NCBI GenBank assembly: GCA_964622715.1
Contig: CAZURR010000001.1
Location: forward strand, 31,018-95,017
Direction: 5' to 3'
Source: Hyphomicrobium_A sp964622715
Lineage (GTDB): Bacteria > Pseudomonadota > Alphaproteobacteria > Rhizobiales > Hyphomicrobiaceae
Length of the DNA stretch: 64,000 nt
In this document: positions 8,833-16,566 of the stretch, one piece after another
Position numbering within the stretch: the first letter of the stretch is position 1
Layout of the letters: each line of letters begins with the position of its first letter
Translations under genes and position numbers: made by a program
Notes under the pieces: generated by a model
Told to the model about the DNA's origin: nothing
What the model saw: only the letters and a program-made list of their open reading frames with translations
The model's database searches: none

Positions 8833-10944
8833 ATGAGTTGGTCGATCGACTTTGCGCCCATGCTGCCCGCCCCGGTCTTTTGGGTCGCGGGTGCCATTGC
8901 GCTTGCGCTTGTCGGCTACCTTCTCTTCCGCGGCACGCGCGGTGCGCTTCTGCGCACCGCAGCCCTTGCCGCTCTGATCGCCGCTCTTGCAAATCCGACG
9001 CTGCGCCAAGAGGAGCGTGAAGGCCTCTCCAACGTGGCCATCGTGATCGTCGATGAGAGCGCCAGCCAGACGCTGGGCCAGCGCCCCCAACAAACGGCCG
9101 CCGTCAAGGCCGAGCTCGAGGAAAAGCTCGCCAAGGTTCCAAACCTCAACGCTAAATGGGTTTCGGCATCAGCGCCGAGTGATACGTCGTCGCCAGGCAC
9201 ACACCTTTTTGCCGACCTCAACCGTGCGCTTGCCAACACACCGCCTGACCGGCTCGCCGGTGTCATCATGCTCACAGACGGCGAGGTGCACGATGTTCCC
9301 AAGTCTGCCGCCGCGCTTGGCTTCGATGCCCCTGTTCACGCTCTGCTGACCGGCGCACCCGACGAATTCGACCGCCGCATCGAAGTCTTGAAGGCGCCGC
9401 GTTACGGCATCGTAGGTCAGTCGCGCGATATCGAGGTCGCCGTTCGTGAAGCAGGCGCCAGCAGCAATGCTCCCGAGATCGTCACCCTCAAGGTGCGTCG
9501 TGAGGGGCGCACCGATGAGCGCATCACAACGTCAATCGACACGCCCGTGAAGATCGAAATGCCATTCCCGCATGCGGGACAAAACATCCTCGAAGTTGAG
9601 CTCGACCCCACACCGGGTGAGCTAACGCCGTCTAACAACCGCGCGGTGCTCGCCGCTGATGGCGTGCGTGAGAATTTGCGCGTGTTGCTCATCTCCGGAG
9701 AGCCGAACCCTGGTGAGCGCACTTGGCGCAACCTTCTCAAGTCCGACGCCGCCGTCGATCTGGTGCACTTTACGATTTTGCGCCCGCCTGAGAAGCACGA
9801 CGGCACACCGATCAACCAACTGTCGCTCATTGCTTTTCCAACGCGCGAGCTATTCTCAGAAAAGATCAACGACTTCGATCTTATAATCTTTGACCGCTAC
9901 CAGCACCGCGGCCTGTTGCAACTGCCCTACTACGACAACATCGCGCGTTACGTGGAAGATGAAGGCGGTGCGCTCTTAGTGGCGGCCGGAGACGACTATG
10001 CAGGCAACCTCAGCCTCTTCCGGACGCCATTGTCGCCCGTGCTTCCAGCGCCACCGACCGGCCGTGTCATTGTCGAGCCGTTCAAGGCGAAACTGTCAAA
10101 GGATGGTCGTAAGCATCCCGTCACGCGAGATCTGGCTGGAGCCGGGGTCGAGGGCAGCGACCCCACATGGGGCCGCTGGTTCCGCCAGGTCGAGGTGAGC
10201 CCTGAGAACGGGCGCATCCTCATGGAGGGTGCTGGCGATCGGCCACTGCTTCTGCTCGATCGCAGGGGTGAAGGCCGGGTCGCCCTGCTCACCTCAGACC
10301 ACGCGTGGCTATGGGCGCGCGGCTTTGAGGGCGGAGGCCCGCACAGCGACCTTCTACGCCGCCTCTCGCATTGGCTCATGAAGGAGCCTGACCTCGAAGA
10401 AGAGCGCCTGCTTGCGTCGGCACGGGGTCTGAAACTAACCGTTGAGCGCCGCTCGATGGAGGAAACCGTCGAGCCCGTCACATTGTCCTCGCCCGGAGGG
10501 GAAACCTCTGAACTGAAGTTGGAACCGGCGGGTGCCGGCATCTGGCGCACCAGCGTCGATGTGAAAATCCCGGGCCTCTATAAAGTGCAATCCGGCGATT
10601 TGGCGGCGGTTGCGCATGCCGGCATCGATGATCCAATCGAAATGAGCAAAGTCACGGCAACCGAGGAGAAGCTGGAGCCTTTGATCGACGCCACTGGCGG
10701 GGGCGCTTTCTGGACGCGTTCAACGGCTGCACAGTCCGCAGCGCAAGCAGCCGACGTCGACGTGCCGCGCATCTCCATGCTCGTCAACGCCAAGGTGCTC
10801 GCCGGGTCGGGATGGCTCGGCCTCAAGGACCGCGAAGCCTTTGTCACGCGCGGCGTAAAGCTGACACCCATGTTTACCGGCCTCTCAGCCCTTGCAGCAC
10901 TTTTGTTTCTGATAGCAATGGCCTGGTGGCGCGAAGGCCGCTAG
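8833..10944 (+). CDS. membrane protein with VWA-like domain, MoxR operon
   Basis: 703 aa, starting 10 bases after the DUF4159 gene. There are two N-terminal helices (about 14-32 and 40-55), then a VWA-like fold with an intact-looking metal site: VDESAS gives the DxSxS element and LTDGEVHD the later TDG element. A class I glutaminase-like segment (RVLLISGEPNPGERTWRNLL and a later GEGRVALLTSDHAW) follows, and one helix lies near the C-terminus (LAALLFLIAMAWW). It is the natural VWA partner of the MoxR ATPase four genes upstream. The function of the complex is not established. Confidence 0.85.
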   Translation: MSWSIDFAPMLPAPVFWVAGAIALALVGYLLFRGTRGALLRTAALAALIAALANPTLRQEEREGLSNVAIVIVDESASQTLGQRPQQTAAVKAELEEKLAKVPNLNAKWVSASAPSDTSSPGTHLFADLNRALANTPPDRLAGVIMLTDGEVHDVPKSAAALGFDAPVHALLTGAPDEFDRRIEVLKAPRYGIVGQSRDIEVAVREAGASSNAPEIVTLKVRREGRTDERITTSIDTPVKIEMPFPHAGQNILEVELDPTPGELTPSNNRAVLAADGVRENLRVLLISGEPNPGERTWRNLLKSDAAVDLVHFTILRPPEKHDGTPINQLSLIAFPTRELFSEKINDFDLIIFDRYQHRGLLQLPYYDNIARYVEDEGGALLVAAGDDYAGNLSLFRTPLSPVLPAPPTGRVIVEPFKAKLSKDGRKHPVTRDLAGAGVEGSDPTWGRWFRQVEVSPENGRILMEGAGDRPLLLLDRRGEGRVALLTSDHAWLWARGFEGGGPHSDLLRRLSHWLMKEPDLEEERLLASARGLKLTVERRSMEETVEPVTLSSPGGETSELKLEPAGAGIWRTSVDVKIPGLYKVQSGDLAAVAHAGIDDPIEMSKVTATEEKLEPLIDATGGGAFWTRSTAAQSAAQAADVDVPRISMLVNAKVLAGSGWLGLKDREAFVTRGVKLTPMFTGLSALAALLFLIAMAWWREGR

Positions 10945-11058
10945 CGCGCCCACAACCTATCTACAAGAAGCCCGCAAGCTCGCCTTGCCACCCCTTCGGG
11001 TGCGGTTCACACTCTGTGAGCGAAAATCGCCGTCGGGCTGCAACCGGGAGGGTTACCC

Positions 11059-11445
11059 ATGGAGACCTCACTCTTTCTTGCCAAACTGATTGGACCTGTG
11101 CTGATCGTGATCGGCCTCGGCCTGCTCGTAAAGCCGACCGACTTCCGCGAAATGGCCACTGACTTCCTTGCCAGCCGCGCCATGATCTTTCTTGCCGGAT
11201 TGCTGACGCTCGTCACCGGCCTGGCCATTGTGCTCACCCATAATGTCTGGGAGTTCAACTGGCCGGTCATAATTACGATCCTTGGCTGGCTGTCCGTCGC
11301 GGGCGGCGTGTTCCGCATTCTCTTCCCCGCTGGCGTACAGGCGATGGGCACATCCATGATGGATAAGCCCGCAATGATGACCGTGGGCGGCGCCATCCAA
11401 ATCGTGCTCGGCCTTTGGCTATGCTACGCCGGCTACATGGCTTGA
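11059..11445 (+). CDS. small four-helix membrane protein
   Basis: 128 aa with four hydrophobic segments (about 8-24, 40-58, 70-90 and 108-126). GGGAGGG lies about 6 bases before the ATG. I do not recognise a named family. It follows the MoxR operon by about 114 bases on the same strand and may be transcribed with it, but nothing in the sequence proves a functional link. Confidence 0.75.
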   Translation: METSLFLAKLIGPVLIVIGLGLLVKPTDFREMATDFLASRAMIFLAGLLTLVTGLAIVLTHNVWEFNWPVIITILGWLSVAGGVFRILFPAGVQAMGTSMMDKPAMMTVGGAIQIVLGLWLCYAGYMA

Positions 11446-11504
11446 TGCTTCTCTTAGCTTTCGTCCTTGCACCTTGATCCGGGACGGCGCACACTCAGCG
11501 CCGT

Positions 11505-11635
11505 TCCGAGGGGCGCCGGAGGCATCCGGCTGAGATCGCGCTCGGCCTCAAGTAGCGAAGCGATAGGCCACTTGAGAGTCAGCTTGTGCGAGCACCCTTA
11601 GGACCTGATCCGGGTCATGCCGGCGAAGGGACGGA
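11505..11635 (+). promoter_or_regulatory. TPP riboswitch (THI element) of thiC
   Basis: The conserved parts are all present in order: GGGGCGCC with GGCTGAGA (about 11509-11535), then ACCCTTAGGACCTGATCCGG and GTCATGCCGGCGAAGGGA (about 11594-11631). The stretch between them (about 11536-11590) forms the variable P3 arm. The aptamer ends about 130 bases before the thiC ATG, which leaves room for an expression platform. Binding of thiamine pyrophosphate normally shuts off expression. This is strong identification by motif alone. Confidence 0.96.
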
Positions 11636-11765
11636 CGCTCTTTCAACTTTCCTCGTCTTTCTCGCAAACCGGCACGATCCCTCGGCCTCATATCTTTCCG
11701 GCCGAGCGCAACGTATTCCGCAATCATGCACCTGGCGTGGGATGACAGGTGCTGCAGGGGCCGTC

Positions 11766-13637
11766 ATGAACAAGGTCACGCGCAAAGCCGATCTCAATAT
11801 GCCAAAGGTGACGACCGGACCGCTGCCAGCGTCCACCAAAATCTACTCCGCGCCTGACGGCCACGACGATGTCCGTGTGCCCTTCCGCGAGATCGCGCTC
11901 GATGAAAAGAGCGGCGAATCTGCCTTCCGCGTTTATGACCCATCAGGTCCCTACACCGACGCAAAAGCCACCATTGACGTGCGAGACGGGCTGCCGCGCA
12001 TTCGTGACGCCTGGGTGAAAGAACGCGGCAACGTCGAGCAGTATGACTGTCGCACGATAAGGCCGGAAGACAACGGCAACGTCACGGGCCGACACCTTGC
12101 CAGCGACTTTTCCCATAAGACCGCGCCCCATCGCGGCCTGCCCGGGACGCTGCTCACTCAGCTTGAGTATGCGCGCGCCGGCATCGTCACCAATGAGATG
12201 ATCTACGTAGCCCACCGCGAGAACATGGGCCGCAAGGCCGTGTTGGAGCGGGCGAGCATGGCGCTGGCCGATGGCGAAAGCTTTGGCGCTGCGATTCCTC
12301 CACACATCACGGCGGAATTCGTGCGCTCTGAGATTGCCCGCGGCCGCGCCATCATCCCCGCCAACATCAACCACGCCGAGTTGGAGCCGATGATCATCGG
12401 CCGCAACTTCCTGGTGAAGGTGAACGCCAACATCGGCAATTCCGCTGTCACGTCCTCTGTCGAGGAGGAGGTGGAAAAGATGGTGTGGGCCATTCGATGG
12501 GGCGCCGACACCGTCATGGACCTGTCAACGGGGCGCAACATCCACACCACACGCGAGTGGATCTTGCGCAACTCGCCTGTACCCATCGGCACCGTTCCGA
12601 TCTACCAGGCACTGGAGAAATGCGACGGCGATCCCGTCAAGCTCACATGGGAAATCTACCGCGACACCCTTATTGAGCAATGCGAGCAGGGCGTGGACTA
12701 TTTCACTATTCATGCCGGTGTGCGCCTGCCTTACGTGCCACTAACGGCGAACCGCGTCACCGGTATCGTGAGCAGAGGCGGTTCGATCATGGCCAAGTGG
12801 TGCTTGGCACATCACCGCGAGAGCTTCCTCTACGAACGCTTCGACGAAATTTGCGACATCATGCGCGCCTACGATGTGTCGTTCTCGCTGGGAGACGGCT
12901 TACGCCCAGGCTCCATCGCTGATGCCAACGACCGAGCGCAATTCGCCGAGCTGGAGACGCTGGGTGAGTTGACGAAGGTTGCTTGGGACAAGGGCTGCCA
13001 GGTAATGATCGAAGGGCCCGGTCACGTGCCCATGCACAAGATCAAGGTCAACGTGGACAAGCAGCTCGCTGAATGCGGCGAGGCGCCATTCTATACGCTG
13101 GGGCCGCTTACTACCGACATCGCGCCGGGTTACGATCACATCACAAGCGGAATTGGCGCCGCCATGATCGGCTGGTTCGGCACCGCGATGCTTTGCTACG
13201 TGACGCCGAAGGAACACTTAGGGCTGCCCGACCGCAACGACGTGAAGACCGGAGTCATCACCTACAAAATCGCTGCCCACGCCGCCGATCTGGCCAAAGG
13301 CCACCCTACTGCGCAACTGCGCGATGATGCACTTTCGCGTGCGCGCTTCGACTTCCGCTGGGCCGACCAGTTCAACCTGTCGCTCGATCCCGACACGGCG
13401 CAGAGCTTCCACGACGAGACCTTGCCCAAGGAGGCGCACAAGGTCGCGCACTTCTGCTCTATGTGCGGACCGAAGTTCTGCTCCATGGAAATCACGCAGC
13501 AAGTGCGTGATTACGCCGCCAAGCTCAACGAGCAGCAGAGCGGCATGGCCGAGATGTCGGAGAAATTCCGCGAGATGGGGTCGGAGGTTTATGTGGATGC
13601 GGAGAAGGCAAAGGCCAGCGACAAGGCATCAGACTAA
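11766..13637 (+). CDS. thiC: phosphomethylpyrimidine synthase ThiC
   Basis: 623 aa, the usual length. ThiC is a radical SAM enzyme that rearranges aminoimidazole ribotide to HMP phosphate, the pyrimidine half of thiamine. Cys564, Cys567 and Cys572 (CSMCGPKFC) near the C-terminus ligate the 4Fe-4S cluster. Other family blocks are YDCRTIRPEDNG, VKVNANIGNSAV, WGADTVMDLSTGRNIH, EGPGHVPMHKI and ITSGIGAAMIGWFGTAMLCY. The ATG at 11766 was chosen because it follows the riboswitch and gives the normal N-terminus; the frame is open further up only through the aptamer. No other thi gene is in the window. Confidence 0.97.
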   Translation: MNKVTRKADLNMPKVTTGPLPASTKIYSAPDGHDDVRVPFREIALDEKSGESAFRVYDPSGPYTDAKATIDVRDGLPRIRDAWVKERGNVEQYDCRTIRPEDNGNVTGRHLASDFSHKTAPHRGLPGTLLTQLEYARAGIVTNEMIYVAHRENMGRKAVLERASMALADGESFGAAIPPHITAEFVRSEIARGRAIIPANINHAELEPMIIGRNFLVKVNANIGNSAVTSSVEEEVEKMVWAIRWGADTVMDLSTGRNIHTTREWILRNSPVPIGTVPIYQALEKCDGDPVKLTWEIYRDTLIEQCEQGVDYFTIHAGVRLPYVPLTANRVTGIVSRGGSIMAKWCLAHHRESFLYERFDEICDIMRAYDVSFSLGDGLRPGSIADANDRAQFAELETLGELTKVAWDKGCQVMIEGPGHVPMHKIKVNVDKQLAECGEAPFYTLGPLTTDIAPGYDHITSGIGAAMIGWFGTAMLCYVTPKEHLGLPDRNDVKTGVITYKIAAHAADLAKGHPTAQLRDDALSRARFDFRWADQFNLSLDPDTAQSFHDETLPKEAHKVAHFCSMCGPKFCSMEITQQVRDYAAKLNEQQSGMAEMSEKFREMGSEVYVDAEKAKASDKASD

Positions 13638-13895
13638 CCCCCTTTGTCATGGCCGAGCCATGCTTCGCATAGACTCAGAAAAAGAGCTGACCAAACTCAA
13701 GCGGACACTTGCGTAGATCGCGCTCTCCGGCGGGATGACGGGAGTCATGGAAGGGCCAGCATGACATAGCAGTGATGGACCCGCAACAGATGCGCGACTG
13801 CGAAGCGGCGTGCACCTATCAAAACTGTAACTTTTCACATTGCGCGAAGCATGGCAGGCTTCCTACATCTTCAACAACTGAAAGGAGGTGATCCG

Positions 13896-13973
13896 ATGTC
13901 GAGTGGGATCTTGAGGACGGCGACGTCGTGGTCGCTCGGGTTCAAGCCGGATTTGCCTCTGGTGACGGCCTGA
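13896..13973 (+). CDS. 25-aa micro-protein, copy 1
   Basis: A 25-codon ORF beginning MSSGILRTATSW and ending DLPLVTA. It is preceded by AAAGGAGGTGATC, the full complement of the 16S rRNA 3' end, with 2 bases between that complement and the ATG. It is identical in nucleotide sequence to the ORF at 14808-14885. The peptide has no signal peptide, no Cys and no match that I recognise. It is not a PqqA-type precursor, since it lacks the Glu/Tyr pair. Identity also extends 66 bases past the stop, so selection on the RNA itself is an alternative to a translated product. Confidence 0.6.
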   Translation: MSSGILRTATSWSLGFKPDLPLVTA

Positions 13974-14029
13974 CCCCAGCTAAGCGACGCAGCGCGACAA
14001 CCGCTGCTGATCGCCGCCGAAATCTCACG

Positions 14030-14061
14030 GGGGCCGCCCTTAGGGCGGCCCCTTTGCTTTT
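14030..14061 (+). terminator. Rho-independent terminator of micro-gene copy 1
   Basis: A perfect 10-bp stem GGGGCCGCCC / GGGCGGCCCC with loop TTA, then TTTGCTTTT. Confidence 0.9.
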
Positions 14062-14202
14062 GCCGCTGGTGTTGCCGATAACATACGACGCATCAACATT
14101 GCCACACAATGCCGAGAACAGACCTCTTGTTGTCCGAGATCACATCAAAGCGTACACGAATCACAGACGCCCTGAACGCGTTCCTCATCTCAAAGGTACC
14201 CC

Positions 14203-14592
14203 ATGCCCCTCCTCCGCTTTGATCTGATCGAAGGCCGCTCTGATGCCGAGCTCAAGGCTCTGCTCGACGCGGCCCACCGCGCGATGCTTGCGGCGTTCAA
14301 AGTCCCGGTGCGCGATCGCTACCAAATCGTGCACGAGCACAAGTCATCGCGCATGATCATCGAGGACACAGGGCTTGGAATCCCCCGCACCGACAAGGTC
14401 GTCTCCCTACAGGTGACGAGCCGCCCACGCGGGCGCGACGCCAAGCAAACATTCTACCGTCTGCTCACAGAGGAGCTGGAGCGCAGCTGCGGAATTGCGC
14501 CTTCCGACGTCATGGTGTCGATCGTTGAGAATACGGATGAGGACTGGTCGTTCGGGCTTGGCCGTGCGCAATTCCTCACCTGCGATCTTTAA
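14203..14592 (+). CDS. tautomerase family protein (MSAD-like)
   Basis: 129 aa. After removal of Met1 the N-terminal Pro is the expected catalytic base of the tautomerase superfamily (MPLLRFDLIEGRSDAELKAL). Other family blocks are FKVPVRDRYQIVHEH, IIEDTGLGIPRTDKVV, SLQVTSRPRGRDAKQTFYR and DWSFGLGRAQFL. The overall pattern resembles malonate semialdehyde decarboxylase-like members, but the actual substrate cannot be read from sequence. It lies between the two copies of the 250-bp repeat, so its own promoter must be downstream of the first terminator. Confidence 0.85.
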   Translation: MPLLRFDLIEGRSDAELKALLDAAHRAMLAAFKVPVRDRYQIVHEHKSSRMIIEDTGLGIPRTDKVVSLQVTSRPRGRDAKQTFYRLLTEELERSCGIAPSDVMVSIVENTDEDWSFGLGRAQFLTCDL

Positions 14593-14807
14593 GCATACGG
14601 CGACCATAAGACGCCCACTCGTGTTCCCTCAATTTAACTCCTATCACCCGCATTCGATTCATCCCGGCGCGCCTACAGCGTGAACTCAAAGCTCGCGCGT
14701 TGTGGCCATGAAATAACGCGTCGGGACCTATCAAAACCGTAACATTTCACATTGCGCGAAGCATGTCAGGCTTCGCGCATCTTCAACAACTGAAAGGAGG
14801 TGATCCG

Positions 14808-14885
14808 ATGTCGAGTGGGATCTTGAGGACGGCGACGTCGTGGTCGCTCGGGTTCAAGCCGGATTTGCCTCTGGTGACGGCCTGA
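14808..14885 (+). CDS. 25-aa micro-protein, copy 2
   Basis: Base-for-base identical to the ORF at 13896-13973, with the same AAAGGAGGTGATC ribosome binding site. Keeping two copies with one intact frame suggests that it is used. An alternative is that both copies encode the same structured small RNA and the frame is incidental. No family recognised. Confidence 0.6.
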   Translation: MSSGILRTATSWSLGFKPDLPLVTA

Positions 14886-14941
14886 CCCCAGCTAAGCGAC
14901 GCAGCGCGACAACCGCTGCTGATCGCCGCCGAAATCTCACG

Positions 14942-14973
14942 GGGGCCGCCCAAAGGGCGGCCCCTTTGCCTTT
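14942..14973 (+). terminator. Rho-independent terminator of micro-gene copy 2
   Basis: The same 10-bp stem GGGGCCGCCC / GGGCGGCCCC with loop AAA, followed by a poorer TTTGCCTTT tail. Confidence 0.88.
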
Positions 14974-14975
14974 GC

Positions 14976-15239
14976 AGGGATGCCACTCGTTCATGGCGAG
15001 GCCTGAACGCGCTTAGGTGGCCGGGAGTTCGTCAGAAAATCGTGAATCGATTCGGAGCAGCACCATCGCCGCGCGGGCGCTCATACCGCTAATGACCCAA
15101 CAAATTCTGGCGTTTTCGCCCTTCGAAGCGGCATCCATCGAAATTTGGTTCTCCACTGTGGCGCTCGTGACCTTGTCGTCCCCCGCAGGCCGGCGTATCC
15201 GAAATCTCCGCGGCATTCATTTGTAGAAGGAGGACTACC
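14976..15239. other. intergenic region before the secreted Cys protein
   Basis: Between the repeat and the next gene there is no gene I can defend. A 67-codon frame exists on the minus strand (15013-15216), but I see no ribosome binding site or family pattern. The last bases carry the AGAAGGAGGAC ribosome binding site of the following gene. Confidence 0.5.
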
Positions 15240-15536
15240 ATGAAAACCAGACTCGCTGCCTTCATGCTGGTCATAGGCGCGATCGGGTTCATGCTGTCGC
15301 CGGTGACGAGTTTTACACGCCAAGCCGAAGCCAAAATGGTCTGCAAGACCAAGCGCGGCAAGGGATGGGCTTGGACTGAGGGAATGGCCCGGTTCCAGGC
15401 CTGGGAGATCGTCGCGCAGCTGAGCGGCAACTGGCCGTTCAAAGTCGATACCTTCAAGAATGAGCGCTACAAGTGCAAGAAGGACGGCAGCGGCTATACC
15501 TGTCTTTCGTGGATCGACGTCTGCAAGTCCACCTAA
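15240..15536 (+). CDS. small secreted Cys-containing protein (paralogue of 24616-24924)
   Basis: 98 aa with a clear signal peptide ending in AEA near residue 31. The mature part has four Cys and ends RYKCKKDGSGYTCLSWIDVC. The minus-strand gene at 24616-24924 ends in the same pattern (RYSCAKGGMGYNCKGVTTIC) and shares the FQxxE stretch before it, so the two are paralogues. An excellent ribosome binding site (AGAAGGAGGAC) precedes the ATG. The four Cys could form two disulphides in the periplasm. Function unknown. Confidence 0.8.
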   Translation: MKTRLAAFMLVIGAIGFMLSPVTSFTRQAEAKMVCKTKRGKGWAWTEGMARFQAWEIVAQLSGNWPFKVDTFKNERYKCKKDGSGYTCLSWIDVCKST

Positions 15537-16034
15537 CCGATCTGGCCGTTGAGAGTTTTGCCGTTTTTCGGCTCCGATGCTCAGCGGGTGCTGGCGACTA
15601 CTCGATGGCGGCGTTTCGGTCCGACATCGCTGTTATCAATTCCACGACCGTACGGTGAAGGTGCGGATCGCCGAAGCAAAAGGCGATTGGCAAAGCGAAA
15701 TACGCATCAAGGCAAAAGTCCTCTTGGACTATGTCGACACAGCGGAAGGAGACGCTGTCCATCAGTTAGCCTCGTTGCTTTGTAAGGCCGTCCTTGCTTT
15801 GCAAGTCGTCAGCCGTAATTGACTGATTCTCACGCGTGTCGCGCGCTTTGCTCGGGCCGACCTCAACCCACGGGACAACGCGCGTCGACGCGGCACATCG
15901 CTGGACGTTCCGTTGTCGGAACTATTCGCCAGAAAACTCGAACATCTTGCCTCTGCTCGACATATTACTCTAACGGAGTCATGTTGCACTCTAGTGTAAT
16001 GAGGCGTCCACTATACATGTGAAGGGGGGACATC
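15537..16034. other. intergenic region without a supported gene
   Basis: About 500 bases between the secreted Cys protein and bactofilin. A plus-strand frame (15577-15822) stays open for 81 codons, and its second half has protein-like composition, but it lacks a convincing start. I see no terminator or RNA fold that I can name. Confidence 0.4.
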
Positions 16035-16526
16035 ATGCTTCAGCGTAATTTTGGTGCGGATACGACATCGCCAGAAACACTTCCAAGGCCAGTTGCCGCC
16101 GCCAAGGAACCCGCAAAATACAACGGCGCAGACCCAGCTGCGAACCACGCCGCATCGGTGATCGGCACCGACCTTACTGTGATCGGCAACGGCGTTACGC
16201 TCATTTGCCAAAGCACGCTCGTCATCGCGGGCGAGGTGTCGGGGGACATCAATGGTGACTGGGTGACCGTTGCAGAGACTGGCAAAGTCCAGGGCACCAT
16301 TACGGCCCGCGCTGTCTCAGTCTACGGTCAGGTTCATGGCGCGCTTCGCGCCACGACGGTGACGCTGCATTCCACCGCCCGCGTCAACTGCGATATTTTG
16401 CAAATTCATCTGATCATCGCCGAAGGCGCCCAGTTTGACGGAAACGTGCAAAAAGCCCGATCCGAGGCCGAACTGCCGCTTCTGGTCGAGGCGCCCGATC
16501 AGGCCACGCCCGCCCAGTCTTATTGA
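16035..16526 (+). CDS. bactofilin family cytoskeletal protein
   Basis: 163 aa. A polar N-terminal tail of about 40 residues is followed by the DUF583/bactofilin beta-helix (about 42-140) with its regular turns: GNGVTLICQSTLVIAGEVSG, DINGDWVTVAETGKVQGTI, AVSVYGQVHGAL. Bactofilins polymerise without nucleotide into filaments at the inner membrane and help to place cell-wall enzymes, for example in stalk formation in Caulobacter and in cell shape in other bacteria. The gene stands alone and converges on the coiled-coil gene. GAAGGGGGG lies upstream of the ATG. Confidence 0.9.
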   Translation: MLQRNFGADTTSPETLPRPVAAAKEPAKYNGADPAANHAASVIGTDLTVIGNGVTLICQSTLVIAGEVSGDINGDWVTVAETGKVQGTITARAVSVYGQVHGALRATTVTLHSTARVNCDILQIHLIIAEGAQFDGNVQKARSEAELPLLVEAPDQATPAQSY

Positions 16527-16566
16527 CGAGCGATTTTTCGAGAACAAGTCGCGAAAGGGCGCACGG

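Larger units (their letters stand above)
13814..14063 (+). repeat. 250-bp direct repeat, copy 1
   Basis: Nearly identical to 14726-14975. The first conserved bases are ACCTATCAAAAC and the last lie in the terminator tail. Between 13866 and 14039 the copies are identical over 174 bp. They differ only at a few upstream bases, in the terminator loop (TTA here) and in the T tract. The unit contains a weak hairpin, a maximal Shine-Dalgarno sequence, a 25-codon ORF, a second hairpin (GCAGCG/CGCTGC at 13989-14007) and a terminator. Confidence 0.95.
14726..14975 (+). repeat. 250-bp direct repeat, copy 2
   Basis: Second copy of 13814-14063, 912 bp downstream in the same orientation. This copy has a perfect 9-bp hairpin (GCGCGAAGC, loop ATGTCAG, GCTTCGCGC) upstream of the Shine-Dalgarno sequence; copy 1 retains only 5 bp of it. 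The terminator loop is AAA instead of TTA. Confidence 0.95.

Noticed and set aside
13896..13973. PqqA-type redox-peptide precursor for the 25-codon ORF
   Set aside because: The peptide lacks the Glu and Tyr pair needed for PQQ formation and no pqq gene is nearby.
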